A DNA stretch of 64,000 nucleotides, taken from contig NC_035161.2 of NCBI RefSeq assembly GCF_001659605.2, positions 2,242,186-2,306,185 on the forward strand. Reading direction: 5' to 3'. A program made the position numbers and the translations under genes. A model generated the notes under the pieces. The model did no database searches and was not told the origin of the DNA. It saw only the letters and a list, made by a program, of their open reading frames with translations. Every line of letters starts with the position of its first letter. The first letter of the stretch is position 1. Shown here piece after piece: positions 38,947 to 49,833 of this stretch. This stretch comes from Manihot esculenta (taxonomy: Eukaryota > Streptophyta > Magnoliopsida > Malpighiales > Euphorbiaceae).

Positions 38947-40544
38947 CCACAACTCTATTTAAAATGTATGCATATATTATGTTTTAAATATAATAAACAA
39001 GAACTTACAAGCCTAATTTCTTTTCAAATGAAAATAGAGTTGGTGATAATTTGGATGGAAGGATCAATTTGTTGAGAAAACAAAATTCCAAGGGACTAAA
39101 TTGTTTTAAATTGAAAATGTAGGGACGAAGTTGTGGGTTCTGGCAAACCTCATGACTTTCTTGTAATTCACTGTTGAAAAAAAAAAAGAAACTTGTCTTT
39201 TAAACACCATCACTTGTTATAGTTTTAAATAAGGCGATTAAAAATACTGTAACAATCTTGAAACACCCAATGCAATTTATACTTTGCATTAACCTTAGAG
39301 GAATCAAATTGCATGAATTATAACCAAAGTTGTGAAAGTCCAGAAATTTCAATTTGGAAGTGTAGGAACTGCAGTCCTGAACAAGAAATAGATGAAATTT
39401 AATAAAATCTGGCAAAGGATGATGATTTTAGGTACAAACTGGAAATGAAAAAAGAATTGTAAAGGAAGGATGGTGATGAAGAAGAGGAGAAAGGAGGGAG
39501 GGGCAAAATTTTCTCTCGTCTAGGAAAGGAAGATCAGGAAGACAGAGGAGAGGATAGGAGGAGACACAATGAAAGGATGAGAAGAAAAAAAGGCATGAAG
39601 AGAAATGAAAAAGCAGAAGTGTGAAACTATGTTTAAATATGCACTTCATAGTCTCATTTACTTATCATCCCTTGTGACAGATCCTATATTGAGTAAACAG
39701 TGACAAGTCTGGAGTAAACAGATCCTATATCCTCTTTCAACAAATAATAGTGATGTATCATTAGAGAAGCCTTTATTAACCTCATTTAGTGGCAATCAAA
39801 TTCCAGCAAGAAATCTAGAAACTGAAAGAAAAAAATAAAAATGGAGAAGAGAGAAGAAAGAAAAAGCTTATTTATATGAAAGATTTTGTCATTAGATCTT
39901 GGGGATTCCCACTACCACATGATCAAGTCTTGCACTTTGCTTCAAAGTCAAGAACTGGTTATGTTACTGAGCATCATGAAACATCTTCTGTTTATTAGAA
40001 TTGATATAAATTTTTCACCTTTTCTTTTATCTTATATGTTAGTTGCTCATACATTAATTGGTGTGCTGGTGGTTAATTATTATGAGTATTGTATTAAATA
40101 AAGTGTTCCTTTCCACATCATCTTAAAATGTGTTATTGCCATTACTGCAGATTCCTTTTTGTGTTGTTGTTGGTTGGATGATGGGGCAGCCTATGGACTT
40201 GAACTTCCAACTTTTTGAAACGGCGACTCTTTTCATAACTGTTATAGTCGTAGCTTTCTTTCTTCAGGTTTGCTGTCCAAACTTTTGCAGAAACTATTCC
40301 ATTTATTTGGAGATGTAGACTGTTTATGAAAGTTGAGGATGCTAGTTTTCTAATTTTTGAGGAAAAACAGGGAAACAAAATTCCTTTGAGATTATGACTG
40401 TAGAGTACTTCACCCTTCTTTTAATTTTTGTTATGTTTGCAGGAAGGAACCTCTAATTACTTTAAAGGACTAATGCTCATTCTTTGCTATGTAATCGTTG
40501 CTGCAAGTTTCTTTGTGCATGAAGATCCTGTCCCAACATGGTAA
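36042..40544 (+). CDS. Vacuolar cation/proton exchanger, CAX2/CAX5 type, 10 coding exons
   Basis: Exons: 36042-36305, 36391-36458, 36549-36577, 36695-36891, 36988-37200, 37282-37422, 38205-38321, 38403-38456, 40151-40267, 40443-40544. They join in frame to 433 residues, near the family's ~440. CAX proteins move Ca2+, Mn2+ or other cations into the vacuole in exchange for protons. The N-terminal ~70 residues are the cytosolic regulatory region. The two signature repeats are present: [10 protein letters not shown] (GNATE, residues 130-134) and [14 protein letters not shown] (GNAAEH, residues 326-331). The acidic loop ([12 protein letters not shown]) lies near 262-276. Text such as [23 protein letters not shown] and [23 protein letters not shown] fits the type I-B (CAX2/5) group. 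The protein ends HEDPVPTW, where the stop overlaps a donor-like sequence. Introns 6 and 8 hold repeats. Confidence 0.93.
37527..37800. repeat. ACACGA-rich repeat in CAX intron 6
   Basis: From GGGGTGACAATTTGGG the sequence carries repeated CACGACATGATTAATT, AACACGATTTGACACGAT and TTTTGACATGA words, then AT-rich DNA. A weaker version lies at about 7900-8030. It is recognisable as a dispersed non-coding plant repeat of MITE type, with no clear right end. Confidence 0.5.
38615..39171. mobile_element. Long-TIR MITE (MULE-like) in CAX intron 8
   Basis: The left arm, from GGTAAATACAAG at 38615 to about 38830, aligns with the reverse complement of about 38980-39171, which ends CTTGTAATTCAC. Shared inner words include CAACAAATTG / CTTCCATCCAAATTA and ACTCTATTTT. 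Arms of about 190-200 bp flank a TA-rich centre with two TATATA microsatellites (about 38870-38885 and 38919-38941). Arms have drifted, so the element is old. It lies in the 1694 bp intron between exons 8 and 9. Confidence 0.6.
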
Positions 40545-43246
40545 CTCTTGTACTCCTCATCACAAATGGGCGCAAAATTCAAAATTTTTTTTTATCCAAC
40601 TGCTCTATAGACTATGAACTGACTTTCTGTGGAATGTGGCTATGGATCTGATTTTTCAGAGGATAAACAGTTTAAAATGGCAGCTAATACGGCAGCAAAG
40701 TTATCAACAATAGCAAGTCCATCATGTTGGTATTGTATATATCCACTTGGAAGCATTCGACTTTTCTGGCTTATGCTAGCGTTTGTTCAGCTAATGCTGT
40801 TGAACAGGCGCGATGCCCAATTTTCGTTCATTGTCATCCGCTGCCTGATTTGATACTTAATGTTTTACTTAGATGACGAATGCAAATGTTGATATTTATA
40901 CAGAATTTGAAGTAAAGATTTTTGTATTGTAACCATTTTTATTGTTTTGAGCATCTTCTTTCCCTAATGTTTTACTAAATGATAACTTCTTATTAATTCT
41001 ATTGTCATGGAAGGGGACATCAAAACAAATGAGAAAATCACTTCTGGAGAGCTGACATGTAATATTAGTTTTAGTCTCCTGAATCTGTACCTTGTCTTCA
41101 CATCCTTACCTTTATCTTGTTTGAAATAAAAAATTTTACAAATATATATATTTTTTTTATTTCATAATTTTTATTAATTTTTTTTTTAGATTTTGCGAAA
41201 TTATTATTCATTTTTTATATTATAATAATATATAAATTGATTGTTATAATATTATTTAATTTTATTTTTAAATTTTTAAAAATATATTTTAATATTTAAT
41301 AAAACTTAATATTTTTAATATGAATATAATGAAAAAATTAATTTTTTATAAAAATTTACTTTCAAAAAATAAAATTAATAAATTTCCACTTGTTGGGTAT
41401 CTTTTGTAAATTTTATGTTATTGTTTGTATGATAACATCTGAATGTAACTGCAAAAATTTTAACATGATTTGAGAGATATTTGACTTTTGTAAATTAAGC
41501 CTTTACCCAAAACATCGTCTATATCATATCTTCCATGGAAATTCTCGTCCAAAAGACCCACAGATCTTACATTGAATTAATCGATTTTATATTGAAAATA
41601 TAAAACAATTTCAAAAGATATTCAAACTCATAATTTTGAAAGTAAATGAAAAGGATAAATGCTCAACGTTTATTAATATTTTTCATTTCTTCTTTGACTA
41701 AAGTATCATAATATTTAAAAATACTAGGGGTAGCATACTTTCAATTTTTGAAATTTGTATCTGTCTTGCATCATCACTTGTTTTATTAAAATCTTTATTT
41801 TAAAGATATCTCCAAAAGTTTCATATCTATCTCGTGAAAAGTAATTGCAATAATTACATTTCACCTTAATTTTATTATATCGTAAATATTTTAATAAAAT
41901 AAAATATAAAAATATTATAATTTAATGTATGACCATATTGGATTGTTTCCTTTCTTAAATCCATTATTAGAGTTTATTGGATATGTGAAAGAAAATTGAC
42001 TATCAAATAATTTACAGAAAGTAAGGAAAACGTTGAGAGTTTTGAAATGATTTTGAGTGAGGGTGAGAGTTTGAATATTTATTAAAAAAACAGAAAAAAA
42101 AAAATCAACAAAAAGGTCGAATTTTAAACTGGAACCTTTTAGGAGGAGCATAAAACTAGTTTTGGAAAGCAGTGGGTAACCCTCACCGATATTTCAATCT
42201 ACTATATCCTTAAGGGAAGTCGATAGTAAAAGAGAATAACTATCAACTTTCCAAAAGACCTGTCACCACCAAGCAAATGCATTAAGCCTTTACCCAAAAC
42301 ATCATCTATATCATATCTTCCATGGAAATTCTCGTCCAAAAGTCCCACAGATCTAAAGCACAAAGCAACAAAAACAGAAATCAAAGGAGACCACTGTTAA
42401 TGGAGCCAACACTCTAATACAAACAAACAAAAAAAGAAAAAATCTCAAAAACAGATCCTACCCTATACCCTCAGGTGAACTGTACGCCTTCTTTTCAAAA
42501 GAAGAAAAATGAGAAGAACATGATTTGAGAGATATTTGACTTTTTATTTCATTGATTGGACTTAGAGACTATTCATATTTTAAAAGGTGGCTTTTTTCTT
42601 CTTATGGGACAATTATGAGAGCGCAAGTCAATAGGAATTAACAATTTAATTCCTTAATTTTAAAAATCATCCTCGTCAATTTTTCAAACGGTTAATTATT
42701 TAATTTTTTTCATTTATTTAAAATTTTACCAACAATTTCAGAAAATAACTACATATTTTTAATAATTTTAAAAAATGTAATTATTTGATTTTTATAATTC
42801 ATGAGGAAATAAATAATCAATTATTTAAAAGAATATGAATTCAAAATAAAAAAATAATAATTTAATATTAATAATTAGAAATATATAAATATATATTACA
42901 CCTATTTTTCTTTTCTTGTGCTATAAAAGGATTCATCATTGATGGCATGGTGACATGTGAATATGTATTAGATGGTGGGTAACACGTCAGTTTCTCCTGT
43001 ATATTAAAGTGACGTGGAGGAACTAATAAAAATAAAAAGGGAACCAATGAACTGCTTAATAGGGTAACCAATAGTTTTTTTCCCCAAATAGGCAATCATA
43101 TTGACAAATGGACTAGATTACCATGGCCCACACCACAATTATTTAATGGGAGTCCATGTTATTAATTTATGTCAGATTTTTGAAATCAATGTGCCACATA
43201 GCGAGAGGTCTGCAACAGAAGATAACGACTTTCTATATATAAATTA
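40545..43246. other. CAX 3' region and intergenic DNA
   Basis: The 3' UTR continues to about 40.95 kb. From 41.1 kb on it is AT-rich. A segment at 41463-41572 is partly repeated downstream (see the repeat entry). Bases 42420-43246 are non-coding, with AATTAGAAATATATAAATATA-like runs. No gene is supported. Confidence 0.45.
41463..42545. repeat. Split direct repeat of a unique-looking segment
   Basis: The sequence at about 41494-41572 (GCCTTTACCCAAAACATC, TATATCATATCTTCCATGG, AAATTCTCGTCCAAAAG) recurs at about 42285-42357 with two visible differences. The preceding words at 41465-41485 (CATGATTTGAGAGATATTTG) recur separately at 42519-42538. The 3' copy pieces are therefore in swapped order, about 0.8-1 kb away. 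The minus strand of the 42.2-42.38 kb copy is open for 60 codons (DENFHGRYDIDDVLGKGLMH), suggesting a captured or duplicated coding fragment, but I do not recognise the family. Confidence 0.55.
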
Positions 43247-43996
43247 AAAAGATTTATAATTTAATTTTTGAGTAATATTATTATTAATAAATTAATTTAT
43301 ATATTTTTAAAAATTTATTAAAATATTTTTATTTTTTTTTTTCATCAATAAAATAATTTTTTTATTTATTTTTACAGTTAAAAATATAATAAAAGACTAA
43401 ATTATCTCTATTATTTTCTTCTTTTTTCTCTTCCTCTTCCTTTTTCTTTATTTCGTTGACAAAAAAAAAACGATAAAGACATTTTAATATATGTGAGAAA
43501 AGATAGAAACTATTTTGTTGACAAATAAAAATGATAAGAACGTTTTAATAGATTTCTAAAAATATAGGGAGGGACGATTTCATTGATGGAAAGAAACGAT
43601 GAGGAATGACTATTTCGTTTATGGAAATAAACAATAAGAACGTTTTAATAGATATGAAAAAAGATAGAAACTATTTTATTGACGAAAAGAAACGATAAGT
43701 ACGTTTTAATATATATGGAAAAAGATAAAAATATTTTAATAGATTTTAAAAAATGTAAGGACTAACTTGTTAATAATAACAATATCCAAAGACTAAATAA
43801 AATCATTTATTTGAGGATAAAATTGAATTTTAAAAATTTTCTCCCTCCTCTTTTATCTAATTTTAACATAAAAGAGGACATAAATATTATTTTGTTAACG
43901 GAAAGAAAACATAAGGACGTTTTAATAAATTTCTAAAAATACATGGACTGACTTGTTAATAATGATAATACTCAGAAACTAAATTATAAATCTTTC
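43247..43996. mobile_element. MULE-type MITE, 750 bp, with 9 bp target duplication
   Basis: The left terminus AAAAGATTTATAATTTAATT matches the reverse complement of the right terminus (GAAAGATTTATAATTTAGTT), and similarity extends about 120-130 bp inward. Identical 9-mers TATAAATTA flank it at 43238-43246 and 43997-44005. The interior repeats a TTTTGTTGACAAA..AACGATAAG..ACGTTTTAATA motif several times and encodes nothing. Long TIRs with a 9 bp duplication are the mark of Mutator-like elements. Confidence 0.8.
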
Positions 43997-45147
43997 TATA
44001 AATTATTCCCTTTATTTTATAATTTTTATTTTTTAATTATATCAAATATTGTCTATTTTTTATATTATGATTAAAATAAATTAATTATAATTTTACTTTA
44101 TTTTATTTTATTTTTAATAAAATCTCTTATTATTATTTTTTTAAAAATGAAAATTTAAATCATTTCTTAATATTCAATTCAAGTTATATATTATTAATAA
44201 TAGTTATATTATTTCAATAAAATTTAATGTTTCATCGTATAATAAAAATGATATAATTGAAAGTTAATAGTAAAAATTCATTATTTAATTAAAATAATTA
44301 TTATTTTATAATATATATAAAATAGTAAAATAATTAAAAATTATGAAAAAAAAAAACTTTGAAGTAGGGACCAAGTCAGATAACAGAGGAGGGAGGTCAC
44401 GTCGATTTATTAGCTATTATAATGATGATTGGTGACGGAGCTACATGAGACCTAAAGCAATAATTGGTTTAGTTTTTGATAAATTAAATAAAAAAATTAA
44501 ATCCAATTTTGCTTTTTTTAAAAACAATATGAAACCAAAAAAAGATATTTGAATAATCAAACCTAACCGAAATGCTTTAATTATTATCCAGTGCATAGGT
44601 TCCATTTTTCAGAACAGTTTTCCCTCTTTCTTATGCTATACCCTAATCCTAAAACGCAGCGTATAACTATTTTCGTTAAGTTTATTTTTTTTAAAAAAAT
44701 TATTTAAAGGTTAAACCAAAATCAAACAAATAAAAAAATTATAAAAATATAAATTAATCTGAGTTAAATTATAATTTTAAAAATTAAATATTTATTTTTT
44801 AATTCAGAACCAAATTGTACTTGGTCAATGCCACAAAGATGGAGCGTTGACCCTCTAATTTTTTAATTAAAATTTTTTAAATTTATATTTAATATAAAAT
44901 ATAATTATTAATACTTAAGGATCCAATTACTAGGTACGTGTAATTCATAGTTGATATTTTTCTATTTCATGTTAATTTATAAATTTTTTTATTCATCAAT
45001 ATTTTCAATTTAAAATTAATGATAATATTTATTAAATTAGTAATTAGGTGGTTAGTATTATTTTTAGATTACAAATATAATTTAAAAAAAAAACTACGAA
45101 TCTATCAATAATATATATAGAAGAGTATTTACTATAATTTATATTTA
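43997..45147. other. AT-rich intergenic DNA
   Basis: No gene is visible. The region consists of A/T runs with short less AT-rich patches (44370-44460, 44600-44650). Confidence 0.45.
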
Positions 45148-45310
45148 GAGTAAACTGTAATTTAGTCCCTCTGATTTAGTAAGATATAACTTTTTGTCCC
45201 TCTGTTTTAAAAAATCTTCAATTTAGTCACTGTGATTTTTAAAAACTATGACATTAGTCCCTCCCGTTAGATTTTCAGTTAAATCACCGTTAATTTTAGT
45301 TAAAAAGACT

Positions 45311-45591
45311 CCCTTGTTGTAGACACATGATCAGTTTATGTATGTTTTCTTTTATTGTTATGAATAGAAGAAAACCAGGCTTAACATTATGAGTTGATAG
45401 ACCAGAAATAGTGCATGCACAGGTTACGCCTTGGAGAAAAGAAAAGTTTTAATGGTTTGACAGAAAATGTATGATCATGTATGGGATGTCACAGGTACAC
45501 AGACAGTATAGCAGGCTTACTACGGGTCCCGGCGACCTTAAGTCGATCTGGATCCTAGTGCCGGTAGCAGTTCGGTTTCCGGGCTATTACA
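45311..45591 (-). mobile_element. Truncated LTR fragment nested in the left arm of the Pack-MULE
   Basis: The right arm of the Pack-MULE runs without break across the point where the left arm is interrupted (AAAAAGACT, then AAAATACTC). The extra ~280 bp contains GGGATGTCACAGG, GGGTCCCGGCGACCTTAAG and GCCGGTAGCAG, ending GGGCTATTACA. On the minus strand this reads as the start of a gypsy LTR (TGTAATAGCCCGG). No clear target duplication is visible, so it may be an LTR piece joined by repair. Confidence 0.6.
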
Positions 45592-45953
45592 AAAATACTC
45601 ATTCTCTCTCCTTCCTCTTCCGCCTCTTCTTTTTCTTCTTCTTCTTCCCGATCTTCTTCTTCTTTTTCTTCTTCTTCTTCTTCTTCTTCTTCTTCTTCTT
45701 CTTCTTCTTCCCGATCTTCTTCTTCTTCTTCTTCTTCTTCTTCTTCAACCCAGTACTCTACCAAGATGAAGCAAGAACAGAACCCCGAGGTGAAGATGGT
45801 AGAGTGGTTGAAAATCTTTAATCTTTCTTGTTTTTGTTGGTTTCTCTCTCTTGTTCTTGCTTATTTGCAAAGGAAGCTGTGATGGGTTGAGTTTTAAGAT
45901 AAGAATCAGTTTAGAGAGAGAGAGAGAGGTTTGGGGATTTGAAGCCATTGCCA

Positions 45954-46478
45954 ATGCCGATGTCGAGGCAACTCTTCAACATCTACGAGCTTCATCCAAT
46001 GCTGAGCTCCTTCGCTATTCACTACCACCATCTGTTCGTCGTTATTTTTTGCATTAGCTTGTGCTGCTTCTGCTTCACCTTCTTCAGTTTTCTCTAGCTG
46101 GAATCATTTGGATTCCAATCCTTGTAAGTGGTCTTACATCACTTGTTCATCTAATAATTTCGCTACTGAAATCAACATTCAGTTTGTTGATATAGCTCTT
46201 CCTTTCCCTTCAAATTTTTCCAACCTTATCTTCCTTGAAAAGCTTGTTCTTTCTGGCATTAATCTCACTGGAACTATTGCACCTGATATTGGGGATTGCT
46301 CTCACTTGACATTGCTTGATGTTAGCTCTAATAGTCTGGTGGGGATTATTCCTTCAAGTGTTGGGAAGCTGAAGAATCTCCAAGACTTGATTTTGAACTC
46401 TAACCAGATTACAGGGATGATTCCAGTGGAGATTGGAAATTGCACCAATCTCAAGCCTTGCTTATTTACACCATGTTT
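45954..46478 (+). pseudogene. Captured 5' fragment of an RGI/RCH1-like LRR receptor kinase gene
   Basis: From ATG 45954 one frame gives MPMSRQLFN and a hydrophobic stretch (LFVVIFCISLCCFCFTFF). A frame change near 46050 leads into SSVFSSWNHLDSNPCKWSY, the N-terminal LRR cap. LRRs follow with INIQFVDIALPFPSNF, NLTGTIAPDIGDCSHLTLLD, SNSLVGIIPSSVGKLKNLQ and NQITGMIPVEIGNCTNLK. The wording matches the start of root meristem growth factor receptors (RGI group). Homology continues a few codons in another frame (LLIY) to about 46478, then the purine-rich MULE arm begins. Only about 140 of the roughly 1100 residues of such kinases are present, and no kinase domain. Read on, the LRR frame gains an Arg-rich tail from the arm and stops at 46641. 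Confidence 0.8.
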
Positions 46479-46797
46479 ATCGGGAAGAAGAAGAAGGAGA
46501 TCGGGAAGAAGAAGAAGAAGAAGGAGATCGAAAAAGAGAAGAAGAAGAAGAAGAAGAAGGAGATCGGGAAGGAGAAGAAGAAGAAGAAGAAGAGGAGGAA
46601 GAGAAAGGAGAGAGAATGAGTATTTTAGTCTTTTTAACTAAAATTAACGGTGATTTAACTGAAAATCTAACGGAGGGACTAATGTCATAGTTTTTAAAAA
46701 TCACAGTGACTAAATTGAAGATTTTTTAAAACAGAGGGATAAAATGTTACATTTCACTAAACCAGAGGGACTAAATTACAGTTTACCCTTATATTTA

Positions 46798-47461
46798 TAT
46801 TTAAAATTTAAAATTTTGGATGGTAAATTCAAATATTTTCAATTTATTATAATTATAATTAAGAAAATTAAATTGAATTTAATAAAATTAATGATCAATT
46901 ATAATATAATTTTTAAATTTTATATTTTTAATAAAATATATAATTTTTTAATTTAAATTTTATATTAAAATTAAAGATATGTTATATTTATTACATATAA
47001 TATTAAATAAATATTTATTATAAATAAATTTCTATTATATAAAATATGTATTTTATTGAATGTTTATAAATCATGTATATATTTTTTATATTTAAAAAAT
47101 TTTACTTTCTATTAATAATATTCTAATAAAATAAAATATTATATATTTTAAATCATAAAATTTTATTTTAATTTTTTATATTTCAAGTTTTTATTAATAA
47201 TTTATAAAAGTGAAAATAAATAATAAATAATGGAATTAATAAAAAAATAATATTGTTATAATAAAAATATGTATTTAAAGGCTATTTTGTTTTTGAAATA
47301 GAATTTTAGAAATTATATTATAATTTAATATTATTTTTTTAAATTTTAATTTAATTTTTTATGTTAAATTAAAAAAATTTAATTTTATTATTAAAAATAT
47401 AAAAATTTTAAATATAAATATAAATTATGGTAAAAATTTTTATTTTTTAATTTTATAGCTC

Positions 47462-47533
<72 letters not shown>

Positions 47534-49833
47534 TGTAATATTGATAATTTATATTTGCAAGTCATCGAGGAAGAGGATAGGACAACTCAATAGCATTCAA
47601 AGATGTATTGAGCACTTGTAACCGTAAACCTGTGAACTTTAATGGCTCACTCGTCTATCTTCAAGTTTATGATACATCACCAGTTTAGTCTACTATGACA
47701 ATCAAAGCGCGCATTACACATTGCTGTCAATCGTACATTTTATGAAAAAATAAAACACATTGAGTTGAATTGTCATATTGTAAGAGAAAAGTATAGATTG
47801 GACTCTTTAAATTTCTACAAGTTTTTTCAGCTACTTAATTTACAGACCTTAAAAGCACTTACTCTAAAATTATTAAAAAGGTCAGACGATCATTCTAAAA
47901 ATAATTATTCAGAACAAGTCGAACAGCCACCCAAAATCAAAAGATCAAATTGAACCACCACTTCAAAGATAATAACTCAATATTAGACAAAAGTCGAATA
48001 GGTTGGACGACTATTCAAAATCAGGTCGAACAATTATTCAAAGTCAAAAGATCTGGTCGGATGACCACTTCAATAAATCAGATCGGACGACCAGACGATC
48101 ACTAAAAGATAATCAAGTCAAATAACTATTCTAAAATGATCAGATTAAAATTAGTCGGATATTTCAAAATTTTTTCTTTTCTTCTCTCACTTAACTCATA
48201 TGTTTTCTGCACAGACTTAACTCATATGTTTTTCGCACGATTTTCGCACGATGCATATATTTTTAGAATATTCGATAGAATCGTATATAAATATATTTTA
48301 TTTAAATAAAATGATAAGTGAGATTTTGCCTTATTCTCTCTATTTTGATCAAATTTTATTAACATTTTATTCATAAATATGTTTTTTTTTTAATTAATTT
48401 ATAAATTAATTAAGGTTATATATCTTTATTTTTTTAAGAAAATAAAAAATAATATATTTTAAATGAATTAAATTAGCTGTAAAAAAAGAATTAAATTACA
48501 ATCACAAATTCATATTTATAAGATAACCGGAAATTATGGAATTTTTTAAAAATATCAATTTATGTTTAATTTTTATAGTTTTTTTTATTTATCTTGATTG
48601 AACTTTTTAAAGATTTTTATTTAAATTTTTTTAATATGATTGAACTTTTTAAAGATAAATTTTATTTAAATTAATTTTAAAGTTCATATAAATTAAAAAA
48701 TTTTAATTAAATTCCATTTAATTAATTTTTATTATAATTTTTTTAAAAAATTATTAACAAAATAAAATTGTGAATAATAAATAATAAATTCTCTTCTTAA
48801 AAACATGTTAAACTTTAATATTTAATTTAACTTTGTTTAATTTATATACATAATCATAAAATTTTTTTTGACAGGTGTCTGGCAGAGAGAGGGGAAAGAG
48901 GAAGAACTCGAACTCTAGTTGAGAAGAGATTTCTAAATATGTTATTAACTTATGTAGTGGGTGGTAGTCCATAAATTCAATATTAAATCTATTAATAAAA
49001 TAATCGATATATTTAATTAAATATAAAATATGTTTTGACAATAATATATTATATTAAAAAATAAAAAATTAAATTATATCATACGAGTATATACAATATA
49101 CACATTGAAATAAAAATTATTCTCAACCGTTTCATAATTTTTTTTATTTTTTAAATTATTTTAAAATTATTATTATTTTTAAAATTATAATAATATAGAA
49201 ATTAACTATTATAATTTTATTTATTTTTATTTTTAAAATTTTTTAAAAAAATATATTTTAATATTTAATAAAATTTAATATATTTAAAATAAATATAATT
49301 AATAAATTAATAAAAAATTATATTTATTAATATAGGAGAGAAAGTAAAATGTATAAAAATTATAAAATGGAAGAAGTAATAATTATAAATAAATATTTTA
49401 TTTATTTTATAATTTTTATTTATTTTATTTTTTATAAATATTAAAAAATATAATTTTTATAATTTTTTAATTATATTTATTTTAAATTCATTAATTTATT
49501 AAATATTAAGAGATATTTTAAAAATTTTAAAAAATGAGATAAAATTAAATATATTTATAATAATTCATTTATATATTATTATAATATAAAAAATGAATAA
49601 CAATTTAAAAAAAAAAAAGAAGAAAGATCCAGATCAAAATTATGAGACTGAGGCAAAATAAATTTTTGAATGATAGACGTAGACCCGTTGAGTCCCACAG
49701 GTGGGTCCCACAGGTGATGAAAGCCTACATTTTGCCTGCCATATATTGGACATATTATAATAACTCTTCAAAATCTACTCCCACGCAAGAAATACATTTT
49801 CTCATATTTGGGTTCTCATAGAGAGAGAGAGAG
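46798..49833. other. AT-rich intergenic DNA, LTR-like remnant, AAP promoter
   Basis: Bases 46798-47460 are A/T runs, followed by a TAA microsatellite. Bases 47560-48350 are less AT-rich. Within it 47880-48130 repeats a motif like GGTCGGACGACCACTTC / AAAATCAGGTCGAAC with many changes, and CGTATATAAATAT at about 48281 resembles a TATA box; this may be an old LTR. Bases 48360-49620 are AT-rich. Bases 49650-49833 hold the likely promoter and leader of the permease, ending with a GA repeat directly before the ATG. Confidence 0.4.
47462..47531. repeat. TAA trinucleotide microsatellite, about 23 units
   Basis: An uninterrupted run of TAA units spans about 70 bp. It lies in AT-rich intergenic DNA and is likely length-variable between individuals. 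Confidence 0.95.

Larger units (their letters stand above)
45148..46788 (+). mobile_element. Pack-MULE carrying a captured LRR receptor kinase fragment
   Basis: The left end (GAGTAAACTGTAATTTAG) and the reverse complement of the right end (GGGTAAACTGTAATTTAG) match. Similarity continues for about 160 bp on the left before a later insertion at 45311-45591, then resumes through the pyrimidine tract to 45746. The matching right arm is about 46472-46788, so each arm is about 315-320 bp. Identical 9-mers TTATATTTA flank the element at 45139-45147 and 46789-46797. Between the arms lies non-transposon sequence (45747-46471) with a leader-like stretch and the start of an RGI/RCH1-type LRR receptor kinase gene. 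No transposase is present. Long TIRs, a 9 bp duplication and a gene fragment define a Pack-MULE. Confidence 0.85.

Noticed and set aside
45471..45821. 116-codon frame with a long poly-Phe run, and the matching minus-strand poly-Glu frame at 45555-45764
   Set aside because: Both are produced by the TTC/GAA tract of the Pack-MULE arm and contain no domain.
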